Positions 25,562 to 32,216 of a DNA stretch of 34,214 bases are shown in pieces. The position numbers and the translations under genes are program-made. Numbering within the stretch: position 1 is the stretch's first letter; every line of letters begins with the position of its first letter. Origin of the DNA: Spirosoma panaciterrae DSM 21099 (GTDB taxonomy: Bacteria > Bacteroidota > Bacteroidia > Cytophagales > Spirosomataceae); assembly GCF_000374025.1 (NCBI RefSeq), contig NZ_KB893210.1:1860-36073 (forward strand), read 5' to 3'. The notes under the pieces are model-generated. The model did not search any database and was not told the origin of the DNA. It saw nothing but the letters and a program-made list of their open reading frames with translations.

Positions 25562-25569
25562 TAAATTTG
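25562..25569 (+). promoter_or_regulatory. Probable -7 box for the pseudouridine synthase gene
   Basis: TAAATTTG fits TAnnTTTG exactly. A weak GTTT element lies about 23 bases upstream at 25535-25538. The leader to the ATG at 25655 would be about 80 bases. Confidence 0.5.
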
Positions 25570-25654
25570 TAACCCATTTTTTACTTGCCTAGAACAGTAC
25601 ACTGAAAATCAGTGTTGCTTATCTATATAAACAGGCGATTTACTGTATTTTTCC

Positions 25655-27409
25655 ATGAATCAGGATTCAGAAAAGAACGACCGGGGTGCCCGACAAAACC
25701 GTGATGGTAGTCGTTCGATGGGCCGTCGGGACGATGCCCCACGTTTCAACCGTAGCCAGGATGGCGATCGGCCACGCTTTAGCCGAACGAATGACCGGCA
25801 GGACGATAGACAGGATAAGCCGCGTTTCAGCCGGGACCGTAGCCAAAAACCAACCTCGCGGGATGATGACCGGGGCAGTCGGAATGACAGCCGGTTTTCC
25901 GATCGGCGTCGGGATGAACGGCCAGCCCGTTTTGACCGCGATGAGAAACCTCGCTTTGATCGGGGACGTCGGGATGATTTTGACGACCGTCGGCCTCGTT
26001 TTGATCGTGACTCCGAACGGCCAGCCAGAGGCCCTCGTGACGACAAACGGTTTAGCCCCAAACGGTCGGGAGATACAGGAAATCGTCGGTTTGATGAGCG
26101 GGACGAGAATCGGCGTGGCTCCGCTCGTTTTGAACGCAATAATGACCGTTTTGGCAACGAACGTCGGTTTCGTGACGAATCGGATGAGCGGCCTCGCTTC
26201 CGCCGTGACTCGGAAGAAGATCGCCCCCGGTTTGACCGCACTACACGCGGAGACCGGAATGACGCGCGCTCCGGCCCGCGCAACGATCGATTTGGTAATG
26301 ATGATCGGCCACGCACCAATCGGTTCGCGAAAGACAACGATCGGCCAGAGCGCCCGGCTCGTTTCGATCGGGATGATAAACCCCGATTTAAACGGACAGA
26401 TGACTTTAACCGCGCTGATACCGACCGGCCTAAAAATCGATTCGATGCTGGTGAGCAACGGGGCAGGGGCCGACGTTCCGGCAATGATGAGGATGCAACG
26501 TCTCGTTTTACGGGTCAGCAGCGCAAAGAATCCAGTGATCGACGCACCGGAAAATACACCCAGGCACCAAACTATGATCGGGAGCTTGGTCGTGAAGCAG
26601 CCTCCTTTCGTCAGAAATCGTCGGACGATCGGCGTGGAAAGCCGAAAGGAAGTGACGAAAGGCCCAAGCGCGGCAGTTCAGAAGAACAGCAGGATAGGCC
26701 TGGCCTGACCCGGCTTAATCGGTACATTGCGAACTCGGGGGTTTGCTCACGTCGGGAGGCCGATGAACTCATTGCCCGGGGCGATATTTCGGTGAATGGC
26801 AAGGTCGTGACCGAGATGGGCTATAAAGTGAAAGAAGGCGATACGGTAAAGTATGGTACTAAAGTCCTGAATCCTGAGCGGTTCGTTTATGTATTGCTCA
26901 ACAAGCCGAAGGACTACATCACAACTACCGAGGATCCTGAAGATCGGCGAACGGTGATGGAACTGGTGGCCGATGCCGGAAATTTTCGCATTTATCCCGT
27001 TGGTCGGCTGGACCGTAACACAACAGGGTTGCTGTTGCTGACCAACGATGGCGAACTGGCCGATAAACTGACGCATCCATCGAACAATATTCGTAAAATC
27101 TATCAGGTTGAGATTGATAAACCAGTAACCGAGGAGCATTTCGAGGCTATCCGAAATGGAATCGAACTTGAAGATGGACCTATCAAACCGGATGCATTGA
27201 GTATCATAACCCCCGATGCTCAGGTTGTTGGTATCGAAATCCACTCAGGTCGGAACCGGATTGTCCGCCGAATTTTCGAACACTTTGGTTATCAGGTTAC
27301 TAAGCTCGACCGTACAACCTATGCCGGATTGACCAAGAAAGACCTGCCCCGTGGCAAATGGCGCTTCCTGGAACCCAAAGAGGTTGTAAAGTTGAAATAC
27401 TTTAATTAA
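25655..27409 (+). CDS. Pseudouridine synthase (RluB/RsuA type) with a 345-residue disordered head
   Basis: 584 residues. The core begins about residue 351: an S4 RNA-binding domain (LTRLNRYIANSGVCSRREADELIARGDISVNG), then the RluB/RsuA catalytic domain with GRLDRNTTGLLLLTNDG holding catalytic Asp453, IYQVEIDKPV, and HSGRNRIVRRIFEHFGYQVTKLDRT. It converts uridine to pseudouridine in 23S rRNA, probably the peptidyl-transferase region. The first 345 residues are low-complexity, rich in Arg, Asp, Phe, Asn and Gly, with recurring RPRF-RD and PARFDRD blocks like an RNA-binding disordered tail. Extensions of this kind occur in Bacteroidota homologues; this one is long. Because of the biased codons, other frames over this head stay open for up to 340 codons, but they are shadows. 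Confidence 0.95.
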   Translation: MNQDSEKNDRGARQNRDGSRSMGRRDDAPRFNRSQDGDRPRFSRTNDRQDDRQDKPRFSRDRSQKPTSRDDDRGSRNDSRFSDRRRDERPARFDRDEKPRFDRGRRDDFDDRRPRFDRDSERPARGPRDDKRFSPKRSGDTGNRRFDERDENRRGSARFERNNDRFGNERRFRDESDERPRFRRDSEEDRPRFDRTTRGDRNDARSGPRNDRFGNDDRPRTNRFAKDNDRPERPARFDRDDKPRFKRTDDFNRADTDRPKNRFDAGEQRGRGRRSGNDEDATSRFTGQQRKESSDRRTGKYTQAPNYDRELGREAASFRQKSSDDRRGKPKGSDERPKRGSSEEQQDRPGLTRLNRYIANSGVCSRREADELIARGDISVNGKVVTEMGYKVKEGDTVKYGTKVLNPERFVYVLLNKPKDYITTTEDPEDRRTVMELVADAGNFRIYPVGRLDRNTTGLLLLTNDGELADKLTHPSNNIRKIYQVEIDKPVTEEHFEAIRNGIELEDGPIKPDALSIITPDAQVVGIEIHSGRNRIVRRIFEHFGYQVTKLDRTTYAGLTKKDLPRGKWRFLEPKEVVKLKYFN

Positions 27410-27431
27410 TGATTGAATGATAGAATTGTTG

Positions 27432-27469
27432 AATGATTGAATAGGGGTTGCGCCAGCCATTCAATCATT
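27432..27469. terminator. Hairpin just before the deoC start
   Basis: AATGATTGAAT (27432-27442) pairs perfectly with ATTCAATCATT (27459-27469). It ends eight bases before the deoC ATG at 27478, so besides ending the pseudouridine synthase message it may affect deoC translation. A second AATGATTGAAT lies at 27408-27418. Confidence 0.6.
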
Positions 27470-27477
27470 TACTATTT

Positions 27478-28119
27478 ATGAATCACCTTTTCCCGTATAT
27501 CGAGCGGACGTTGCTGCACCCTGGAGTGACGATCAATGAGCAGTATGAAGTGCTCGATGAGGTGATTCAGTTGGGTATGGCGGGCATGACTGTGGCACCG
27601 TTTTGGGTGAAAAAAATTCGGCGGGAACTGGGCGATAATCATCCGGCTATTCTATCGACGGTGATTGGCTATCCATTCGGATACCAGCGTACCGAAGCCA
27701 AGCAAACCGAAATTGACTGGGCTCTGAAGGATGGCGCCACCGAAATCGAAGTGGTTTTGAATACCTCGGCTTTATTTTCGCCCACCTCAGTCTGGCTCAA
27801 GATTGAACTGGCCAAGCTTGTGGCTATGGTTCACGCCCAGGAGAAATTCTTCACCGTTATTCTCGAATCGACCCTGCTGGATGCCGAGCAGTGTCGGAAA
27901 ATGGTCAAACTCGCGGCCGATGTAGGGGCTGACTTTATAAAAAACGCAACGGGAGCTTTCCAAACCGATTTTTCTATGGAATCGGCATTGCAGTTTCGTC
28001 GGGAAGTTCCTCAGTTGGTAGGCGTTAAAGTAGTAGCTGATGGCGCTTCAGAAGGCCAACTGGAAGCGTTGGTTGCCGCTGGCGTAGAGCGGCTCTCAAT
28101 CGGACGAATGCTGATGTGA
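27478..28119 (+). CDS. deoC: Deoxyribose-phosphate aldolase family protein (DeoC-like), divergent
   Basis: 213 residues from the ATG at 27478; a TTG-type start 10 codons upstream falls in the hairpin. The aldolase barrel is recognisable: YIERTLLHP (usual form IDHTLLKP), GMTVAPFWV, STVIGYPFG, ATEIEVVLNTSALF, ADFIKNATGAF with Schiff-base Lys155, and VGVKVVADGAS with Lys184. It should cleave or form 2-deoxyribose 5-phosphate from glyceraldehyde 3-phosphate and acetaldehyde. Several signature positions differ: Glu91 stands where the proton-relay Asp is usual, and the GGIR phosphate loop reads DGAS. So either a drifted aldolase or a related one. The last nine codons recur 1.9 kb downstream (29985-30014). 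Confidence 0.88.
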   Translation: MNHLFPYIERTLLHPGVTINEQYEVLDEVIQLGMAGMTVAPFWVKKIRRELGDNHPAILSTVIGYPFGYQRTEAKQTEIDWALKDGATEIEVVLNTSALFSPTSVWLKIELAKLVAMVHAQEKFFTVILESTLLDAEQCRKMVKLAADVGADFIKNATGAFQTDFSMESALQFRREVPQLVGVKVVADGASEGQLEALVAAGVERLSIGRMLM

Positions 28120-28213
28120 AGAAATGGAGGGATATTTTGGTTTAAAGTAGTGTTTTTCTATTTTGCGTCTACTTAAACCATTTCTATCTATGCGTTACCG
28201 ATCTTTATTCTTC
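28081..28213 (+). repeat. Direct repeat copy 1: deoC tail plus leader
   Basis: Covers the last 13 codons of deoC, its stop, a promoter-like stretch and the first codons of the repeat-protein gene. It aligns end to end, imperfectly, with 29973-30111, and its leader part with 32158-32243. Confidence 0.75.
28136..28165 (+). promoter_or_regulatory. Promoter-like leader 1
   Basis: TTTG (28136-28139), 19 bases, then TATTTTG (28159-28165), one base short of TAnnTTTG. It is 24 bases upstream of the ATG at 28190 and is conserved in two paralogous leaders. Confidence 0.5.
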
Positions 28214-29971
28214 ACCTATAGTAAGCAACTATTCAAAAGAAATAACTTCTTCAATATTGGCCTAATAGATCATTCTGCCAATCTATTGCCCCCGCTCCAC
28301 TCTTTCCTAACTCTGAAACACCTGATTACTCTCCTAAGTATCATCATGTCTGTTTCTGTACGGGGGCAGACTAACTTTATTGGTGCGCCAAATTCTACAT
28401 CACTTGGAGCCTATAATGTTCTAATAGGGCTTCGAGTTGGGCAGGCTATGGCCTCAAACGGCTGGTATAATACTTTTGTTGGCTACCAAACAGGCCAGAA
28501 TAATACAGAGGGGTCATCTAATACCATAATTGGCAGCCAAGCTGGGCAATCCAATACGACTGGAGGTTCAAATGTGTTCGTGGGAAATGCAGCAGGTATT
28601 AACAACACAACGGCATATAGTAACGTATTTGTCGGCACATGGGCTGGCTTTAGCAATCAAACAGGCCCCCGCAATACATACCTAGGTTACTACACAGGTT
28701 ATAGTAATGTAGTTGGCTCCGATAACTTGTTTGTCGGTTATGAAGCAGGAAAATATTCGACTGGCATCAACAATGTATTTTTAGGGTCGTATTCAGGCAA
28801 TAGTAGTACATCTGGTAGCAATAATAATTTTATAGGTTATAATTCCGGGAAAAGTAATACATCAGGGAATGATAATATTTTTTTGGGAAGTGGTGCAGGC
28901 ACGCAAAACACTACAGGCTATAATAATATTTTTGTTGGAACGGGGACTGGATCAGGCAATATAAGTGGTAATCATAATGTATTTGTTGGATTTCTTTCTG
29001 GGCCTTCTAATAGTAGTGGACAATTTAATGTGTTTTTAGGTCCTTATACAGGCTCATTTAACTCACTAGGTAAGGGTAATATTTTCTCAGGAGCATACTC
29101 AGGTTACAATAATACTACTGGAAGTAATAATATCTTTTCGGGCTATTTGGCTGGCAATGACAACACTACTGGCTATAGTAATATTTTCTTGGGTGTAATG
29201 AGTGGTATCCGTAATAAAACAGGCCACAATAATGTAGCTGTTGGTGATTCGGCAGGTTATAACTCTACTAGTTCTAATAATGTATTTGTTGGTAGTAAAG
29301 CCGGTTTTTATAATACAATCGGCACAAATAACATCATTGTTGGCCCATCCTCAGGGACAACCGTAACAACCGGAAGCGACAACGTTATAATCGGCTATAA
29401 CAGTCAGGCGGTTGATGGCCTCCAAAATGCCATCGCCATTGGTGCCAATAGCCAGGTAGCGACTAGTAATTCAATGATCCTAGGCAATGGGGTCAACGTG
29501 GGTATTGGAACATCAGCACCAACAACCCGGCTTGAAGTGGTCAGCGAAAAGCCAGACAACAGCGGCCTTCGACTAACTAATTTGACTAGTCAGAGCAAAA
29601 CCAGCCAGTTTTCGGACCAATTCCTAACTGTAGATGAAAAAGGTGAGGTCATGAAGGCGCGGTACCAACTCAGGGTCTCTGACCCATCAGAATGGAGCGA
29701 TAAAGTATTTAATTCGGGCTATTTGCTCCGAGCCCTTCCGGTCGTGGAAAGCTATATCCAGCAGAACGGGCACCTGCCGGATGTGCCCTCAGCGGTGGAG
29801 GTAGCCAATAAAGGGGTGGACTTGGTGAAAATGAATGCGCTACTACTCCAGAAGATCGAAGAACTGACTCTGTATAGTATTCAGCAGGATAAAAAGAATC
29901 AGCAATTAGAAAAACTTATCGAGAAACAGCAAGCACAGATCGATCAGTTGATAAAGAAGATTGAAAAATAA
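28190..29971 (+). CDS. Surface protein of about nineteen 16-residue repeats with coiled-coil C-terminus
   Basis: 593 residues from the ATG at 28190. A likely signal (KHLITLLSIIMSVSVRG, cleaved before QTNF) lies unusually far in, after about 45 residues that begin MRYRSLFF like the two TonB-domain paralogs, suggesting a borrowed start. From about 75 to 415 stand about nineteen tandem units of the form NN-FVG--AG--NTTGS, resembling YadA-type head or phage-fibre beta-roll repeats. Then NVGIGTSAPTTRLEV, and a helical end with LRALPVVESYIQQNGHLPDVPSAVEV---GVDLVKMNALLLQKIEELTLY, a conserved ending of Bacteroidota fibre-like proteins, probably trimerising. The repeat part is AT-rich, while the last 200 codons match the surrounding DNA. 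Adhesion is the inferred role. Confidence 0.85.
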   Translation: MRYRSLFFTYSKQLFKRNNFFNIGLIDHSANLLPPLHSFLTLKHLITLLSIIMSVSVRGQTNFIGAPNSTSLGAYNVLIGLRVGQAMASNGWYNTFVGYQTGQNNTEGSSNTIIGSQAGQSNTTGGSNVFVGNAAGINNTTAYSNVFVGTWAGFSNQTGPRNTYLGYYTGYSNVVGSDNLFVGYEAGKYSTGINNVFLGSYSGNSSTSGSNNNFIGYNSGKSNTSGNDNIFLGSGAGTQNTTGYNNIFVGTGTGSGNISGNHNVFVGFLSGPSNSSGQFNVFLGPYTGSFNSLGKGNIFSGAYSGYNNTTGSNNIFSGYLAGNDNTTGYSNIFLGVMSGIRNKTGHNNVAVGDSAGYNSTSSNNVFVGSKAGFYNTIGTNNIIVGPSSGTTVTTGSDNVIIGYNSQAVDGLQNAIAIGANSQVATSNSMILGNGVNVGIGTSAPTTRLEVVSEKPDNSGLRLTNLTSQSKTSQFSDQFLTVDEKGEVMKARYQLRVSDPSEWSDKVFNSGYLLRALPVVESYIQQNGHLPDVPSAVEVANKGVDLVKMNALLLQKIEELTLYSIQQDKKNQQLEKLIEKQQAQIDQLIKKIEK

Positions 29972-29984
29972 TCGTAGCTGATAG

Positions 29985-30014
29985 CGGCTGTCGATCGGGC
30001 GAATGTTGATGTAA
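29985..30014 (+). pseudogene. Remnant of a second deoC 3' end
   Basis: Read in frame this gives RLSIGRMLM and a stop, identical to the end of deoC. The bases differ from deoC only at four third positions or synonymous sites and in TAA for TGA. A TAG precedes it directly and no DeoC body is present, so it is a fossil of a duplicated or replaced deoC end. Confidence 0.8.
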
Positions 30015-30029
30015 ACACATGAAGGAATG

Positions 30030-30060
30030 TTTGGTGAAAACGTGCTAATTCTCTAGTTTG
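30030..30060 (+). promoter_or_regulatory. Promoter-like leader 2
   Basis: TTTG (30030-30033), 20 bases, then TAGTTTG (30054-30060). The ATG is at 30085. Confidence 0.55.
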
Positions 30061-30084
30061 CATGTGCCATAACCATTTCCTTTT

Positions 30085-31536
30085 ATGCGTTATCTATACC
30101 TTCTCTTCCTGGTTGTTTGTCCTGCACTGCTGTTTGCCCAGCAAACGGCCTATCAATTATTTGAAGTCGATTCTGTAGCTGAGCCACGGGGTGGACAGGC
30201 TTATTTAAATCTTTTCCTACAGACCAATCTACGAAAACCCATACAGGCCGAAGCCCTGGGTGTTGGCGGCCGGGTGATGCTGACGGGCGTTGCCGAAACT
30301 GACGGCAGCGTGTCAGGCATAAAGGTATTAACGAGTCTCCGACCCGACTGTGATCGGGAAGCCATACGGGTATTTAGCCTGTTTAAAGCCTGGAAACCAG
30401 CCAGCAAAGGTGGTAAGCCCGTTCGACAGATTGTTAATATTCCTATCATGTTTAAGGCAAATGAGCCGTTTATATACGTAAATGGGAATCGCATCAGCTA
30501 CTTTGATAGTGCGGATAAGCTGACAAAGGATAGCACCCAGGCGACTTTTCGGCAGGTAATTCCGCTTGATACAAATGGCTTGCCTTCCGATGATATCGTC
30601 CTGTACAGACTAAAGGGGAAAAGCTGGAAAGTCGAGCGTCAATTACCATTTGTCAGGAAAAACGAGCCGGGGAGTAGAGCAAAACTGAGAACGTATCAGA
30701 TTGGTTACCAGGATGCTGAACATTTATGGCAGGGTATGGCCTATACGTTGACCAGCGATGGGCAACTTCTTGACCAGACGTATTATGAGCACGGCCGACC
30801 GAAAGGCCCCCGCATCACCTACCATCCGAATGGTCTGGTAGCGGAGAAAAGTGACGAAGTCGATACCAAACGAATGATAACGGCCTGGTATGCCACTGGA
30901 CAAATCAAACTCATACGGACGGTCGATGTAGCTCAACCAATAGTTGTCAGAAATCCAGTGCTGGTATCGGCCTATTGGGATAGCACAGGTAATCAACAGG
31001 TTAAAGATGGCAACGGTCGGGCTGTATTCAGAGAAACCGTTCGTTCTTACGCCGACACGACCAAACAGACAACGTTTATTGAGCAGGGCGTCTACCAGGA
31101 TCGGGTGAAACAGGGCGTCTGGACGGGCCGTTATGAGGATGGCTCGTATTTCTACGAAGAAATCTATGACAAAGGGGTTTGCCAGAAAGGAAAGGCCCGG
31201 ACCATTGGAAAGGATACGGTACAGTATACGGTTCCAGAACAATTGCCTGAGTTTAAGGGGGGGATGCCTGCGCTCGGCCAATTTTTGAGTCAGAACTTAC
31301 ACTATCCGCCCGCTGCCCAGCGAGCCAAAGTGCAGGGCCGGGTATTCATCAGCTTTGTCATTAATAAAGAAGGCGAGGTAGAGGATGTGGAGGTACTAAA
31401 AGGGATTGGTTTCGGAACGGATGAAGAAGCCGTTCGCGTGGTAAAAGCATCGAGTGGGCGATGGGTACCAGGGGCCCAGCGCGGGCAAAAAATTAAAGTA
31501 AAATACAATCTGCCTATCAATTTTTCGCTTCAGTAA
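30085..31536 (+). CDS. Periplasmic protein with two TonB C-terminal-type domains around MORN-like repeats, paralog 1
   Basis: 483 residues. Signal peptide MRYLYLLFLVVCPALLFA. A first TonB-C-like domain spans about 49-128 (GGRVMLTGVAETDGSVSGIKVLTSLRPDCDREAIRVFSLFKAWKPASKGGKPVRQIVNIPIMF). The middle has MORN/YwqK-like pieces (YYEHGRPKGPRITYHPNGL near 232-250, GVWTGRYEDGSYFYEEIYDKG near 347-367). The end, 388-483, is a canonical TonB-C domain (KVQGRVFISFVINKEGEVEDVEVLKGIGFGTDEEAVRVV-ASSGRWVPGAQRGQ). There is no membrane anchor or proline-rich spacer, so it is unlikely to couple ExbB-ExbD energy directly. A soluble periplasmic scaffold that contacts outer-membrane receptors is the inference. About half its residues match paralog 2. 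Confidence 0.92.
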   Translation: MRYLYLLFLVVCPALLFAQQTAYQLFEVDSVAEPRGGQAYLNLFLQTNLRKPIQAEALGVGGRVMLTGVAETDGSVSGIKVLTSLRPDCDREAIRVFSLFKAWKPASKGGKPVRQIVNIPIMFKANEPFIYVNGNRISYFDSADKLTKDSTQATFRQVIPLDTNGLPSDDIVLYRLKGKSWKVERQLPFVRKNEPGSRAKLRTYQIGYQDAEHLWQGMAYTLTSDGQLLDQTYYEHGRPKGPRITYHPNGLVAEKSDEVDTKRMITAWYATGQIKLIRTVDVAQPIVVRNPVLVSAYWDSTGNQQVKDGNGRAVFRETVRSYADTTKQTTFIEQGVYQDRVKQGVWTGRYEDGSYFYEEIYDKGVCQKGKARTIGKDTVQYTVPEQLPEFKGGMPALGQFLSQNLHYPPAAQRAKVQGRVFISFVINKEGEVEDVEVLKGIGFGTDEEAVRVVKASSGRWVPGAQRGQKIKVKYNLPINFSLQ

Positions 31537-31675
31537 GTCAGGGTATTCCGGGCAATCGTCTGCGGAACAGGTTCTGGTAAACTAGTCGGTCTTGAAACAA
31601 AATACAGGCGTAGGGATTTATAAAAGGGGCGTTAGTGCTTACCCAACTGATTGCTCGACGTAAACGAAACAAGCT

Positions 31676-32047
31676 ATGCAACAAGACCAGAATTTAGATA
31701 ATGTACGGTTGGACATCGAGGCCGTAGGATTTACATTGACCGACGACCTTCGGGTTTCTGTACTGGATGCGCTGTCGAAACTTCAGCGTTTTTACAAGGG
31801 CGATGTCATTACGGCCGATGTGTATTTAAAAGTGGAGCCTAACCAACGAAGCAACGAGAAGCATGTTGGCATCAAATACGGTGTACCCGGCAACGATGTA
31901 TATGCCGACGAATCGGGCGATAACTGGTATGCGTTGATCCACAGCGTAGTCAGTAAGTTACAACGGCAACTGGAGAAACGCTTCGGCAACCACACGAATG
32001 CCAACCGGGCTAACCTCGACGAAATTGACCCGGCTAGTTTAGTTTGA
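31676..32047 (+). CDS. hpf: Ribosome hibernation-promoting factor HPF/RaiA family
   Basis: 123 residues. LDIEAVGFTLTDDLRVSVLDALSKLQRFYKGDVITADVYLKVEPN followed by KHVGIKYGVPGNDVYADESGDNWYALIHSVVSKLQRQLEKRFGNHTN has the two-helix, four-strand layout of the short HPF/YfiA fold, with the conserved D-YA-D--Y--ID---KL-RQL pattern in the form VYADESGDNWYALIHSVVSKLQRQL. HPF binds the decoding centre of idle ribosomes in stationary phase. No long-form C-terminal dimerisation domain is present. It stands between the two TonB-domain paralogs, ending in a GC-rich hairpin; nothing in its sequence links it to them. Confidence 0.92.
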   Translation: MQQDQNLDNVRLDIEAVGFTLTDDLRVSVLDALSKLQRFYKGDVITADVYLKVEPNQRSNEKHVGIKYGVPGNDVYADESGDNWYALIHSVVSKLQRQLEKRFGNHTNANRANLDEIDPASLV

Positions 32048-32067
32048 TTCTAGGTGTGTATACGCGT

Positions 32068-32101
32068 CATCGCCCGGCTTTTAAGTAAAGGCCGGGCGAT
32101 G
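32068..32101 (+). terminator. GC-rich hairpin after hpf
   Basis: CATCGCCCGGC (32068-32078) and GCCGGGCGATG (32091-32101) pair perfectly across 11 bp. There is no T-run, so the stem may be a transcript end rather than a classical terminator. Confidence 0.7.
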
Positions 32102-32161
32102 GTATGATTAAGGAAGTCAATTGGTCGCTGGTAAAGTAATGGCTTGATTCGAGACGGTGTA

Positions 32162-32193
32162 TTTGGTGGAAAAGTATCAATTGCTTACTTTTC
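32162..32193 (+). promoter_or_regulatory. Promoter-like leader 3
   Basis: TTTG (32162-32165), 20 bases, then TACTTTTC (32186-32193), one base from TAnnTTTG. It shares the layout and much of the sequence of leaders 1 and 2. Confidence 0.5.
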
Positions 32194-32216
32194 GTCTACT
32201 TATGCTGACTTCCTTT

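Larger units (their letters stand above)
29973..30111 (+). repeat. Direct repeat copy 2: orphan deoC tail plus leader
   Basis: Imperfect copy of 28081-28213. It ends in the promoter, ATG and first codons of the first TonB-domain paralog. Confidence 0.75.

Noticed and set aside
25660..26708. Open frames of 260-340 codons on both strands over the head of the pseudouridine synthase
   Set aside because: They arise from the repeated Arg/Asp codons; their translations are low-complexity and lack any domain, while the plus frame starting at 25655 leads straight into the S4 domain.
28470..29400. Regular 48-base repeats as a CRISPR array
   Set aside because: The repeats are in frame, have no conserved spacers and encode a clear protein repeat; no cas gene is near.
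28139..30014. An integrated phage or integrative element with recombinase at the deoC end
   Set aside because: The repeated deoC tail resembles an attachment site, but no integrase gene lies between the repeats, so only a passive duplication or recombination is supported.
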